Source: Phocaeicola faecicola
GTDB taxonomy: Bacteria; Bacteroidota; Bacteroidia; Bacteroidales; Bacteroidaceae
Direction: 5' to 3'
Length of the DNA stretch: 64,000 nt
NCBI RefSeq assembly: GCF_013618865.1
Contig: NZ_JABSOE010000003.1
Coordinates: 1 to 64,000, forward strand
The notes under the pieces are model-generated. The model saw only the letters and a program-made list of their open reading frames with translations, did no database searches and was not told where the DNA came from. Positions 18,693 through 28,011 of the stretch are shown in pieces; position 1 is the stretch's first letter; every line of letters begins with the position of its first letter. Both the position numbers and the translations under genes were made by a program.

Positions 18693-19403
18693 TTAGAAAT
18701 TCAAAATTTTGCAACAAATCATTCCTGCAACCCCTGCATACAAGTAAGTGAGCAACAGGACAAAGTGCAGCATTCTGATTCCTGAGATTTCATAGCCCGA
18801 CGAAGTATACTGGTTGGATATGAATTGGGAATGTCCTCCCAGATAGCGTTTCTGAATAAAAAGATACAATGCGTAGACAAGGGAAGCAATGATGCATCCG
18901 GCCAGCGCACCTCCCAGTACATCTCCGGGATAGTGTACCCCCAGGTACATCCGGGAATAGGAAGGAATGGCTGCCCAAAGGAACATCATTACTGTCAGCG
19001 CACGGTGACGGATGAGCAGTGAGACAAACGTAGCCACCGCAAAGGTATTGGAAGCATGGCTGGACAAGAAGCCGTACAGCCCTCCCCGGTAACCGTTCAC
19101 GATGTGTACGTACTGCATCAGTTCGGGGTCATTCGACGGACGGAAACGGTGGAAGTACGGCTTGCAAAGCCCCGAGGCAAACTGATCGGCCAGGGTTACC
19201 ACCAATGCAATCATCACCAGAATGACTATCCCGTGCGTTACTTTGGTATTCTTAAAAATGATATACAACAACATGGCAGCCGCAGGAATCCAGATCTTCG
19301 TGCCGGACACTGTCCACATGAATCCGTCCCAAAACAACGAATGGCTGCTGTTGATTTCCAGCAACAGTTCTTTATCCAATGCTATCAGTTGTTGTATATC
19401 CAT
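18693..19403 (-). CDS. PAP2-family membrane phosphatase
   Basis: The 236-residue membrane protein has the three PAP2 motifs: KPYFHRFRP (KxxxxxxRP), SSHASNTFA (the PSGH equivalent) and SRMYLGVHYPGD (SRxxxxxHxxxD), with about six hydrophobic helices. Members dephosphorylate phosphatidic acid, phosphatidylglycerophosphate or undecaprenyl pyrophosphate at the periplasmic face. The ATG at 19403 is chosen over an upstream TTG. It lies 22 bp after batE on the same strand and may be co-transcribed with the Bat operon. Confidence 0.92.
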   Translation of the reverse strand: MDIQQLIALDKELLLEINSSHSLFWDGFMWTVSGTKIWIPAAAMLLYIIFKNTKVTHGIVILVMIALVVTLADQFASGLCKPYFHRFRPSNDPELMQYVHIVNGYRGGLYGFLSSHASNTFAVATFVSLLIRHRALTVMMFLWAAIPSYSRMYLGVHYPGDVLGGALAGCIIASLVYALYLFIQKRYLGGHSQFISNQYTSSGYEISGIRMLHFVLLLTYLYAGVAGMICCKILNF

Positions 19404-19425
19404 AATCAAATTAAAACTAAAATAA

Positions 19426-20178
19426 TCAGATCTTTTCTATTGCATTTGCCGGAAGCCAGCCTTTCTTTCCATCTTCCAGACGGATTTCCTTCCAGCTTTC
19501 CATCGAATTGTCGTCAATGTAGACTTTGGTTCCCTCATGGATGACGAACAGGTCCGTTCCGCTCTCATCCGGGGTACTCTTGACCGTAATGCTGGGCGAC
19601 ATCACAATCGCTCCGGTACGTTCCGTCAGTTTTTCTTTCTGCTCAGCTGCAAACAGGTTGGCAAAAACCGTCACAATCAGAAAGACTACCGCACCGATAA
19701 AACCGATTTTGCGGATAACCACCCGGCTGCCGAAAATATAGACAGCCAGTCCGGCCAGCAGTAGAAAGAAAGCCATAATACCAATTACCGACCATTCCTT
19801 CTCGCTGCAACTGTTGGTCAGTGCCTTTATCCAGGTAACGATGAACACCTCACTGGTCGGAGTAATCTGGTCTACCGACTTGGCCCGTGCCATCTCCAGG
19901 TTGAAACGGATATCCGCATCCCCCGGGCTCAGCAGCAAGGCACGCTCGTAGTTCAGTACCGCCTTCGCCACGTTCTTCTCCTTGTAATAGCTGTTTCCCA
20001 AATTATAGTATATGTCAGCCGATTCCCCCTGTGTATTCAGTATCTCCTCATACAACTGGATGGCTTTGGCGTAATCATTTGCCTGATAAGCCTGATCCGC
20101 TTCTGCCTTTCCGGCTGCAGCCCATATCTGCTGGGCTGCCAGCATGATGAATATCAAAATGAAAGACCATTTTCTCAT
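19426..20178 (-). CDS. batE: BatE: TPR and SH3-like protein of the aerotolerance operon
   Basis: The 250-residue protein has a signal peptide (to about residue 21), two or three TPR units (ADQAYQANDYAKAIQLYEE; IYYNLGNSYYKEKNVAKAVL), two transmembrane helices around 125-185 and a C-terminal bacterial SH3 domain (IVMSPSITVKSTPDESG ... EGTKVYI). This order is that of BatE. It is the last gene of the Bat set, 24 bp after batD. The operon is linked to oxygen tolerance in Bacteroides fragilis; the molecular role is unsettled. Confidence 0.9.
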   Translation of the reverse strand: MRKWSFILIFIMLAAQQIWAAAGKAEADQAYQANDYAKAIQLYEEILNTQGESADIYYNLGNSYYKEKNVAKAVLNYERALLLSPGDADIRFNLEMARAKSVDQITPTSEVFIVTWIKALTNSCSEKEWSVIGIMAFFLLLAGLAVYIFGSRVVIRKIGFIGAVVFLIVTVFANLFAAEQKEKLTERTGAIVMSPSITVKSTPDESGTDLFVIHEGTKVYIDDNSMESWKEIRLEDGKKGWLPANAIEKI

Positions 20179-20202
20179 ATTTCGAATCTCCTCTTTCCGC
20201 TT

Positions 20203-22041
20203 TTAATGTTTAATACTATTTTCCATCTTGCTGATTACCTCAATGGAAGCTCCGTATACCTTATCCATTGCTTCGTTTTCATCTCCCGGAGCATAACGGG
20301 CAAACTCACACTCATTCAAGGCGTGTATGAATTCCTTTGTCAGTTCTTCCGATACACCGTATCTGGCCAGTTCCGACTCGATGTTATCTTTAGACAACTG
20401 TGAAACCGGAATGTTCAGTTTATCGCTGATGTAACCCCACAAAGCCTTCAATACCTCGTCATAGAACTCGTTCTTCTGGTTGGCAGCCAGGAGTTTTCCG
20501 GCCTGTTTCATACGTTTCGTAGCTACCTTGTTGGCCTTTTTCGTCTTCATCTTGGCCACATTCGCATTTTCAGCAGCCTGCTTGCGGAAGAAGATGATGG
20601 CTGCGACAAACAGTATCAGCGGCAATACATACCACAGGATATAGGCAACCGTTCCGTAGAAGAACTCACCCTTAGGAGACAGACTGGTTTCTCCAAGTTT
20701 GATGAAGCGGATGTCCTGTCCCAGCACCTTGATGCTTTCCTTGTTGGTAAAGTCGGAAATCACCTGACTGGCATTGCCTTCTCCCTCTCCTTTGGCCACC
20801 TTCAGTTCGTAGGCTTCCGTCTTCAATGTCTTGTAAGAAGAAGTCTTCAGGTCGTAATAAGTGAATTCCACCGGAGGGATGGTAAAGTTGCCGGCATGAC
20901 GCGGTATCGCCAGGTATTCGATGGTCTGGCTTCCGGTCATTCCCTGACGGGATACCTCAAAGTTGTTGGTTACCTTCGGGTCGTACACCTCAAAGTCCTG
21001 AGGGAACTTCACTTCCGGCGTACTGATCAGTTTCATGTTTCCCGATCCGCTGATGGTCAGTTTCACCGTAACCGCATCGTTGGTCTTCAGTTCCTTGGTA
21101 TTGATGGAAGAGGCAATCGTAAACTCACCGACACCTCCCGAGAATCCCGCAGGCTTCGCCGGCAGCGGCTTCACGTTGATGGTCAGTTTCGGAGTCACAA
21201 TCTTCTTCTTCACCTCGATGTATCCTCCCCCGTTGAAGAAAGCATCGAACGGATCATCCGGAATGGTCTGCTGAGCCACTACCCCTTCAAAAGTAATGGC
21301 CGGAATCTCCAGTTTGCCGCTCTGCTGAGGGAAGAGAATATACTGGCTCCATACGGTCGTGTTATAATTTCTTCCCTGATAATGCTCCAGTGAGAAGGTC
21401 TTCTGCTGCGGAAGCTCCACTTCCTGCGTATGGAAGCCCTTCAGGTCGGGCATCTTGCCGAGCAACTGGCGCAGGTTGACCAGGGTATACACTTTATAAG
21501 TCAAGAGAATAGCTTCCTGCTCGTGTACCGTAGTCTTGCTGGCAGTGGCCGTAATAAACAGGTCCTTGTCGGTAATCCGGCTGCCTGCCATCTGTCCGCG
21601 TGAAGAAGACGCGCTTCCCCGCTGGCCTCCCTGTCCTCCCGACTGCTGCGTATTGTCGGGCGGAAGTACCTTGATGGTAAGAGCGTTCGAGAAAATCTTC
21701 TCTCCTCCCACCTCGATGCTGGCTGCAGGAATGGTATAGGTTCCCGCCTCATTCGCCATCAGAATATAAGTATAAGTAATGGAACTGCTCGAAGAAACCT
21801 TTCCATTAATAATCTGTGTACTGCTCTGCTGGGAACGGCTAGGTCCCATCAATACATCAAACCCCTTGATTGAAGGAGCCAGAAAGTCCCTCACCTTCTG
21901 TGTGTTTACTGTAAAAGTAAGTCTGAACTGGTCTCCGCTCACCACCACGTCGGGCGCTTCGGCAGTCAGCGTTGCCTTGTCATTCGCCCAGAGGCCCAGT
22001 GTGGAAACCATCAGAAATAAAAAGAATACCAATTTCTTCAT
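20203..22041 (-). CDS. batD: BatD: aerotolerance operon surface/periplasmic protein
   Basis: The 612-residue protein has a signal peptide (MKKLVFFLFLMVSTLGLWA), about 420 residues of immunoglobulin-like beta domains (DVVVSGDQFRLTFTVNTQKV and later INVKPLPAKPAGFSGGVGEF), one transmembrane helix near 455 and a basic cytoplasmic tail. The motif ITDKDLFITATASKTTVHEQ is characteristic of BatD. It probably pairs in the membrane with the VWA proteins BatA and BatB. It sits between batC and batE in conserved order. Confidence 0.93.
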   Translation of the reverse strand: MKKLVFFLFLMVSTLGLWANDKATLTAEAPDVVVSGDQFRLTFTVNTQKVRDFLAPSIKGFDVLMGPSRSQQSSTQIINGKVSSSSSITYTYILMANEAGTYTIPAASIEVGGEKIFSNALTIKVLPPDNTQQSGGQGGQRGSASSSRGQMAGSRITDKDLFITATASKTTVHEQEAILLTYKVYTLVNLRQLLGKMPDLKGFHTQEVELPQQKTFSLEHYQGRNYNTTVWSQYILFPQQSGKLEIPAITFEGVVAQQTIPDDPFDAFFNGGGYIEVKKKIVTPKLTINVKPLPAKPAGFSGGVGEFTIASSINTKELKTNDAVTVKLTISGSGNMKLISTPEVKFPQDFEVYDPKVTNNFEVSRQGMTGSQTIEYLAIPRHAGNFTIPPVEFTYYDLKTSSYKTLKTEAYELKVAKGEGEGNASQVISDFTNKESIKVLGQDIRFIKLGETSLSPKGEFFYGTVAYILWYVLPLILFVAAIIFFRKQAAENANVAKMKTKKANKVATKRMKQAGKLLAANQKNEFYDEVLKALWGYISDKLNIPVSQLSKDNIESELARYGVSEELTKEFIHALNECEFARYAPGDENEAMDKVYGASIEVISKMENSIKH

Positions 22042-22104
22042 CTGCTTATTCTCTTTTCATTGTTAAATTGCACATATTCATTGCCATTGCCTGTTCCGGA
22101 CCCC

Positions 22105-22815
22105 TTACCAGTCTTTCTCCAGTTTCTGTCCCTGTACCTGAATGGCCTTCTTTACCTTATCCTGCACATCCTTCTCATCCTGCATGGCAGCCTTCAGCAA
22201 CTGTTCGGCATTTTCTTTAGACATTTCGTTCTGGTTCTGCTGCGGATTCTGCTGGTTCTGCTGATTCTTCTTTTCCTGCTCCTGCTGGTCCTTATTCTGC
22301 TGTTGCTTTTCGTCTTCCTTCTTTTCCTGCTGCTGTTGCTGCTGATCCTGGTTCTGCTGCTGTTGCTGCTGGTCTTTCAGCTGCTTCTGTGCCAAAGCCA
22401 GGTTGTAGCGGGTCTCATCGTCCTTCGGATTGTTTCTCAGTGCCTGCTTGTACGCTTCAATGCACTGCGGCAGCTGCTTGGACGACTGAAGGATCACTCC
22501 CATGTTGTGGTAAATCTGGGCAAGTTTCTCCTTGTCCTTCTCCACCCTCGAAGCCGCTTCAAACTGCTCCATCGCTTCCTTGCCCTTCTGTTGCATCAGG
22601 AGTGCGTTCCCCAGGTTATACATTGCATCCGAAGACTTCGGATTCAGTTCCAGTGCCTTCCGGTAATCAATTTCAGCCTTGACAAACGTACTGTCCTTGT
22701 ACAGCCGGTTTCCGCTTCTCAAGTAGTCGCGTTCCGTTTTCTGACCGTACATGGTTCCGGCCAGGCATACCAACGCAACCGTCATATATCCTTTAAACAA
22801 CATATCTTGTCTCAT
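22105..22815 (-). CDS. batC: BatC: TPR protein with glutamine-rich tail
   Basis: The 236-residue protein begins with a short hydrophobic signal region, followed by three TPR units (YLRSGNRLYKDSTFVKAEID; AMYNLGNALLMQQKGKEAME; MGVILQSSKQLPQCIEAYKQ). From about residue 145 to 205 it becomes a Gln/Lys/Glu/Asn low-complexity region with runs of Gln, ending in a short helix. Its first four bases overlap the batB stop (22812-22815), so translation is coupled. It is probably a scaffold of the Bat membrane complex. Confidence 0.9.
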   Translation of the reverse strand: MRQDMLFKGYMTVALVCLAGTMYGQKTERDYLRSGNRLYKDSTFVKAEIDYRKALELNPKSSDAMYNLGNALLMQQKGKEAMEQFEAASRVEKDKEKLAQIYHNMGVILQSSKQLPQCIEAYKQALRNNPKDDETRYNLALAQKQLKDQQQQQQNQDQQQQQQEKKEDEKQQQNKDQQEQEKKNQQNQQNPQQNQNEMSKENAEQLLKAAMQDEKDVQDKVKKAIQVQGQKLEKDW

Positions 22816-23831
22816 TTAAAAAGTTTCACATTCTTGAAAATCGGATTTTTCCGCTCCAATATCATCAGTTCGACTGCCAGCAGGATCAGTGCCATCCATG
22901 CCAGTACCTGGAACTGCTCGTCAAACTCGGTGAAGACCTGTGTCTCCACATCGGCCTTGGCCAGTTTGTTGATTTCCGCATTCAGCGCACGTTCCGCGTT
23001 GTTGGTATTGTCTACCCTCACGTACATGCCGTTTCCTGCTTTCGCAATTTCCTGACACATCTGCTCATTCAGACGGGTAATCACCACGTTGCCATCCTTG
23101 TCGCGGCGGAACTCGTTGCTGCCCTCTACCGGAATCGGTGAGCCGTCGGGAGATCCCACTCCCAATACAAACACCCGTATTCCCTTGCTGGCAGCTTCCT
23201 GAGCCGCTTCCACAGCTCCTCCCTCATGGTTTTCTCCATCAGTGATCAGGACGATGGCCCGTCCTACCCCTTCATTGGGAGTAAAACTCTTCATACCCAG
23301 GTTGATTGCCTCCCGGATATTGGTACCCTGAGTGGAAATCAGTCCCGGATTGATGCTCTCCAGGAACATCTTGGCAGAGATGTAATCACTGGTAATAGGC
23401 AACTGCGTAAAAGCCTCTCCGGCGAATACGATCATGGCCACCTTATCGTTGTTGAAAGTCTCCACCAGACGCGAAATCAGTTTTTTCGATTTTTCCAGAC
23501 GGCTCGGTGTCACATCCTGTGCCAGCATGGAGTTGGAGATATCCAACGCCACCACCGTTTCCACCCCCTGACGTTTCACGGTTTCCATCTTCGAGCCAAA
23601 CTGCGGACGTGCCAGCATGAAAATCAACATTGCCAATGCCGCAAACACCAGCCAGAACTTCACATCCGGACGGTACTTCGACACATCCGGCATGAGATGA
23701 GCCAGCAGTTCCGGATCACCGTACTGACGGATTTTCCTGCGGCGGCGCCAGTTCCCGTACAGATAGATTCCCACCAGGGCCGGAAGAATAATCAATAGAT
23801 ATAAATATATCGGTTCTCCAAATCGAAACAT
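22812..23831 (-). CDS. batB: BatB: VWA-domain membrane protein
   Basis: The 339-residue protein has two N-terminal hydrophobic helices, a von Willebrand A domain (about 90-290) with an intact MIDAS motif DISNS and the downstream T and D (AITSDYISAKM; LITDGENHEGG), and a C-terminal transmembrane helix near residue 315. VWA domains bind a metal and partner proteins. It pairs with BatA, 12 bp upstream. It is expected to sit in the inner membrane with the VWA domain facing the periplasm. Confidence 0.94.
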   Translation of the reverse strand: MFRFGEPIYLYLLIILPALVGIYLYGNWRRRRKIRQYGDPELLAHLMPDVSKYRPDVKFWLVFAALAMLIFMLARPQFGSKMETVKRQGVETVVALDISNSMLAQDVTPSRLEKSKKLISRLVETFNNDKVAMIVFAGEAFTQLPITSDYISAKMFLESINPGLISTQGTNIREAINLGMKSFTPNEGVGRAIVLITDGENHEGGAVEAAQEAASKGIRVFVLGVGSPDGSPIPVEGSNEFRRDKDGNVVITRLNEQMCQEIAKAGNGMYVRVDNTNNAERALNAEINKLAKADVETQVFTEFDEQFQVLAWMALILLAVELMILERKNPIFKNVKLFK

Positions 23832-23843
23832 AATTGCAAAGTT

Positions 23844-24842
23844 TTAAGGAATTTTCTTTAATACAGTGTTACGCAAAAGCACCTCCAGCAGGATACAGCA
23901 GAAAGCAATCAGTCCGAATACGGCAAAAGCCTCCTCACGCTTGCTGAACTCCTTCACGTTCAACTTTGTTTTCTCCAGTTTGTCAATCTCCTCATAAACC
24001 TCCTCAAGCTTCGAGTTGCTGGTTGCACGGAAATAGTTTCCGTTGGTCGTGCCTGCAATCTGGCTCAAAGTCTGTTCATCAATCTCTACGGGAGTCTGCA
24101 CGTACTGCACACCTGCATACGTCTGTACCGGGTAAGGTGCCGTACCGTTGGTACCTACTCCGATGGTATATACACGGACTCCGAACTGCTTGGCAATGTC
24201 GGCAGCCATCAGCGGTGAAATCGCTCCCCGGTTGTTGACACCGTCGGTAAGCAGGATCACCACCTTCGATTTCGCCTTGCTGTCTTTCAGTCGGCTCACC
24301 GCATTGGCCAGTCCCATACCCAGTGCCGTACCGTCTTCAATCAGTCCCTTCTGTGCGATATCCCCCTTCACGCTGTGAAACAGGTTCAGCAGGACACCGT
24401 GGTCTACCGTCAGCGGGCACTGCGTAAACGCCTCTCCGGCAAAGATGGTCAGACCGATGTTGTCGTTCGGGCGTCCGTTGATGAACTCCGATGCCACCTC
24501 CTTGGCCGCTTCCAGACGGTTCGGCTTCAGGTCCTCGGCCAGCATACTGGTCGACACGTCCACCGCCAGCATGATGTCAATACCTTCAATCTCCGTATTC
24601 TGCCAGTTGTCAGTCGTCTGAGGCCGTGCCAGCACCAGTACAATCATCACAAATGCCACCACCCGCAATACAAAAGGCGCGTGCAGCAGATATACCTTCC
24701 AGCTTTTCGGAGCCTTCATGTACATGCGCGTAGTAGAGACCTGCAACGTAGGCTCTGTCTTCTTTCTCCGCATAAAATACCACGCGATATAGGGTATCAG
24801 CAGGATCAGCAGAAACAGATATTCAATATTTGCAAAAATCAT
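23844..24842 (-). CDS. batA: BatA: VWA-domain membrane protein
   Basis: Similar in plan to BatB: two N-terminal helices (LFLLILLIPYIAWYFM; FVLRVVAFVMIVLVLA), a VWA domain with MIDAS DVSTS and LLTDGVNNRG, and a C-terminal helix (FGLIAFCCILLEVLL). The 332-residue length matches. BatA and BatB are clear paralogues arranged head to tail. They most likely form a complex with the MoxR ATPase encoded at the start of the operon. Confidence 0.94.
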   Translation of the reverse strand: MIFANIEYLFLLILLIPYIAWYFMRRKKTEPTLQVSTTRMYMKAPKSWKVYLLHAPFVLRVVAFVMIVLVLARPQTTDNWQNTEIEGIDIMLAVDVSTSMLAEDLKPNRLEAAKEVASEFINGRPNDNIGLTIFAGEAFTQCPLTVDHGVLLNLFHSVKGDIAQKGLIEDGTALGMGLANAVSRLKDSKAKSKVVILLTDGVNNRGAISPLMAADIAKQFGVRVYTIGVGTNGTAPYPVQTYAGVQYVQTPVEIDEQTLSQIAGTTNGNYFRATSNSKLEEVYEEIDKLEKTKLNVKEFSKREEAFAVFGLIAFCCILLEVLLRNTVLKKIP

Positions 24843-24860
24843 AATTCCACGAATTAAAAA

Positions 24861-25967
24861 TTAAAAGAACAGATCAACGATATGACGGATAGCCAGATAC
24901 AATGCCACAGCCGCTCCGATAACCGCGAGCGCGATGCATCCCATCAGCACCAGACGACCCTGCTTGGAGCGTTTTTCCTCTACCCTGATTTCGGTAGGCT
25001 CCTTCTTCGCGTTCGGGTCTTCCTCCACCTTCGTCTCATTGATAAACTCAATGGCATTCACCAGGTTCATGTCGTTCTCATTCATCATCGGCGCATGCTT
25101 GGCAAACTTCACCAGGTCGGCCGTCTCAAACAGCAGTTTCAAATCCTTGACCGATTCCTTGTCTCTCTCCTCCAGCAGGCGTTCGATAATTTCCGAAGAG
25201 GTCATCTCCATGGCATTGAAGCCGAAACGCTCCCAGATGTACGTACGGAGCACATCGGTGAGTTCCGTATAATACAACTTCGGATCTTCGCGCTGCACCT
25301 GCTTGTCGGCCTTGATTTCCTCGATCTTCTTCATTGCCGTCTGATGAGGAGGCAACTTCGGTTCCACCTTTATAATCTTGATGATCGGCTTGTTGTCGCG
25401 GTAACGGATAATCAGGAAGACGGCAAGCGCTCCCAGAATCAGCAGGCACAGGCCACTATATACCAGGGGAGCCACGTCTTTCCACACAATCGGCACCTCA
25501 CGCACATCCTTCGGACCAAAGAACTGGTCGGGATGCAGGGTATCCACCGGAATGGAATACACCTTCAGGGCCAATGCCTCCGACCGGTAGGCCTGGTTGT
25601 CTACCATCACCTCGAAAGGCGGCAGATAATACAGTGCCGAGTCAAAGGAAGTCACCGTATACTCCTGCGAGATCAGCCACCGCTTCTTGTCGTTCAGCAA
25701 CTGCGTGTCGGGCTTGGCGATATCCAGAATCTCCACGCCCCTCACCAGGGTATCTTTCAGAAAAGGAAGCTGCAGCTTTTGCCCGGCATCCATGCTCACC
25801 TCCAGCTTGATCTTGGCCTGTTCGCCGATAAGCAGCTGGAGCGAGTCGATACGGGCTTCCACCGTCACCTGTGCACTCGCTGCCGATGCCATCAGCAGCA
25901 TGGCACCGCAGCACACCGCCTTCAGTATCTTCTTTCCACTATATAGTAAAGTAGATTTCATAATCAT
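24861..25967 (-). CDS. BatD-like/DUF4381-like membrane protein of the Bat operon
   Basis: The 368-residue protein has a signal peptide (ILKAVCCGAMLLMASAASA), a beta domain resembling the first module of BatD (VEARIDSLQLLIGEQAKIKL), a transmembrane helix near 180 (YSGLCLLILGALAVFLIIRY), a helical cytosolic domain (LYYTELTDVLRTYIWERF) and a C-terminal helix. It stands between the DUF58 gene (1 bp away) and batA, where Bacteroides Bat operons carry an unnamed member. ATGs at 25967 and 25961 are both possible. Confidence 0.8.
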   Translation of the reverse strand: MIMKSTLLYSGKKILKAVCCGAMLLMASAASAQVTVEARIDSLQLLIGEQAKIKLEVSMDAGQKLQLPFLKDTLVRGVEILDIAKPDTQLLNDKKRWLISQEYTVTSFDSALYYLPPFEVMVDNQAYRSEALALKVYSIPVDTLHPDQFFGPKDVREVPIVWKDVAPLVYSGLCLLILGALAVFLIIRYRDNKPIIKIIKVEPKLPPHQTAMKKIEEIKADKQVQREDPKLYYTELTDVLRTYIWERFGFNAMEMTSSEIIERLLEERDKESVKDLKLLFETADLVKFAKHAPMMNENDMNLVNAIEFINETKVEEDPNAKKEPTEIRVEEKRSKQGRLVLMGCIALAVIGAAVALYLAIRHIVDLFF

Positions 25968-25968
25968 A

Positions 25969-26838
25969 TCAGTTTCGTTTGGCAAATAAATTCAGCAATG
26001 CCTTTACATAGTCCTGGTCCGTGCGTACAGACACCGAATCCACGTTGCAGTGGGTAAATGTCTCGTTCAATTTCTGCTTGCGTTCCATCCACCAGGCATG
26101 GTGGGCGTTGCGCAGGCTCTTCGAAGAAGTATCAATCCACTGTTCATGTCCGGTTTCCGCATCACGCACCTTCATCAGTCCCACATCCGGCAACTCTTCC
26201 AGACGGCGGTCGTACACCTGGATAGCCACCACATCATGCTTGCGGTTGGCCACCGTCAACGCATTCCGGAAATCATGCTCATCAATGAAGTCGCTCAGCA
26301 TGAAAGCCGTACAGCGCTTCTTGATGACGTTCGTCAGATACTCGATCGCTCCCTGGATATCCGTCCGTGTACTCTCGGGCTGAAAATCCAGCAGTTCCCG
26401 GATAATATACAGGATATGCTTCCTTCCCTTCTTGGGAGGGATGAACTTCTCGATACGGTCGGAAAAGAAAATCACTCCGATCTTATCGTTGTTCTGAATG
26501 GCGGAAAAAGCCAGCGTAGCGGCAATCTCCGTCAGCATATTCTTTTTGGTCTGACGTACGGTACCGAAATCCAGACTGTTCGACACGTCGACCAGCAGCA
26601 TCACCGTCAGTTCCCGTTCCTCTTCGAACACCTTCACGAAAGGCTTGTCGAAACGGGCTGTCACGTTCCAGTCTATATCACGTACATCGTCGCCATACTG
26701 ATACTCGCGCACCTCGGAGAAAGCCATACCGCGTCCCTTGAATGCAGAATGGTACTGTCCGGCAAAGATATTGCTGGACAGTCCCCGTGTCTTGATCTCA
26801 ATCTGGCGGACACGTTTTAACAATTCACTCGTTTCCAT
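25969..26838 (-). CDS. DUF58 domain protein (Bat operon)
   Basis: The 289-residue cytosolic protein shows the DUF58 core: FAGQYHSAFKGRGMAFSEVR, YQYGDDVRDIDWNVTAR, FDKPFVKVFEEER, followed by a VWA-like half with LLVDVSNSLDFGT. DUF58 proteins are almost always next to MoxR ATPases, as here (5 bp gap), and are thought to be a partner or substrate of the ATPase. The absence of membrane helices distinguishes it from BatA and BatB. Confidence 0.93.
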   Translation of the reverse strand: METSELLKRVRQIEIKTRGLSSNIFAGQYHSAFKGRGMAFSEVREYQYGDDVRDIDWNVTARFDKPFVKVFEEERELTVMLLVDVSNSLDFGTVRQTKKNMLTEIAATLAFSAIQNNDKIGVIFFSDRIEKFIPPKKGRKHILYIIRELLDFQPESTRTDIQGAIEYLTNVIKKRCTAFMLSDFIDEHDFRNALTVANRKHDVVAIQVYDRRLEELPDVGLMKVRDAETGHEQWIDTSSKSLRNAHHAWWMERKQKLNETFTHCNVDSVSVRTDQDYVKALLNLFAKRN

Positions 26839-26843
26839 ATAAA

Positions 26844-27839
26844 TCAGGGCACCTCAACCTTATTTAAAATTTTGCTTACGATTTCATCTGAAGTCACGTT
26901 GGTAGCCTCTGCCTCGTAAGTCAGTCCGATACGGTGACGCAATACGTCATGAGCTACCGCACGTACATCTTCCGGAATCACATAACCGCGACGCTTGATG
27001 AAGGCATAGCTGCGGGCAGCCAGTGCCAGGTTGATAGACGCACGCGGAGAACCACCGAATCCGATCAGGCTCTTCAGTTCCTTCAGGTCGTATTTCTCAG
27101 GGTAACGGGTAGCGAACACGATGTCAGCAATATACTGTTCAATCTTCTCATCCAGATATACCTGACGTACCACCTTGCGGGCTTCGATGATGTCGGCAGC
27201 CTTCAGTACCGGACGTACCTCAATCTTCTCGCCCGAAATATTCTGACGGATAATCTTCTTTTCTTCTTCCAGTTTCGGATAATCGATGATGACCTTCAGC
27301 ATGAAACGGTCGACCTGTGCTTCCGGCAGCGGATAAGTACCTTCCTGTTCAATCGGGTTCTGAGTAGCCATTACCAGGAAAGGTTCCGGCAGACGGAAAG
27401 TTTCCTTGCTCAGTGTCACCTGACGTTCCTGCATGGCTTCCAGCAAAGCACTCTGTACTTTGGCCGGAGCACGGTTGATTTCATCAGCCAATACGAAGTT
27501 GGCGAAAATAGGCCCCTTCTTGGCGATGAACTGTTCGTCCTTCTGACTGTATATCATGGTACCGATTACATCGGCCGGCAACAAATCGGGGGTAAACTGA
27601 ATACGGCTATACTGCGAGTCAATCAGAGAGGCCATCGTCTTGATAGCCAATGTCTTTGCCAGACCCGGAACACCTTCCAGCAAGATATGTCCATCCGAAA
27701 GAAGTCCGATAAGCAAGGATTCAACCAAATGTTTCTGACCCACAATAACCTGATCCATTCCGGTCATCAAGTTAGTAATAAACGCACTCTGGCGTTCAAT
27801 TCGTTCGTTTAATTCACGAATGTCAATAGCTTCAGCCAT
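26844..27839 (-). CDS. MoxR-family AAA ATPase (Bat operon)
   Basis: The 331-residue ATPase has Walker A GVPGLAKT, Walker B FVLADEINRA, sensor 1 VMATQNPIE and a lid domain with GGSPRASINLALAARSYAFI. MoxR proteins act as chaperones that mature VWA-containing partners using ATP. The start MAEAIDIRELNERIERQ at 27839 is preferred over an upstream in-frame ATG at 27863. It is the first gene of the eight-gene Bat operon, all on the minus strand with gaps of 63 bp or less. Confidence 0.95.
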   Translation of the reverse strand: MAEAIDIRELNERIERQSAFITNLMTGMDQVIVGQKHLVESLLIGLLSDGHILLEGVPGLAKTLAIKTMASLIDSQYSRIQFTPDLLPADVIGTMIYSQKDEQFIAKKGPIFANFVLADEINRAPAKVQSALLEAMQERQVTLSKETFRLPEPFLVMATQNPIEQEGTYPLPEAQVDRFMLKVIIDYPKLEEEKKIIRQNISGEKIEVRPVLKAADIIEARKVVRQVYLDEKIEQYIADIVFATRYPEKYDLKELKSLIGFGGSPRASINLALAARSYAFIKRRGYVIPEDVRAVAHDVLRHRIGLTYEAEATNVTSDEIVSKILNKVEVP

Positions 27840-27930
27840 AATTTCTATGTTTAATGTTTTCAAATATCTATTTTACACCCCATAAAGGGAAGATTGTATT
27901 ATCGAACCCAAAAGTACGGCATTATATTAA

Positions 27931-27972
27931 CAGAAGCAACTAATTTTTATTAAAAAAAACTAGTTGCTTCTG
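27931..27972 (-). terminator. Hairpin between the HU-LysM gene and the Bat operon
   Basis: CAGAAGCAACTA (27931-27942) pairs perfectly with TAGTTGCTTCTG (27961-27972) around an A/T-rich loop. It lies 39 bp past the HU-LysM stop and upstream of moxR. The U-tract on the minus strand is weak, so it may be an attenuator. Confidence 0.65.
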
Positions 27973-28011
27973 CGGTTTTCAGTCTTGTTGGACTAAAGAT
28001 ATTTAAAATTC

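Noticed and set aside
22060-23055. Long plus-strand frame of 331 residues, rich in Leu
   Set aside because: It is the antisense of batC/batB; the Leu runs are the complement of the Gln codon tract, and there is no promoter or family likeness.
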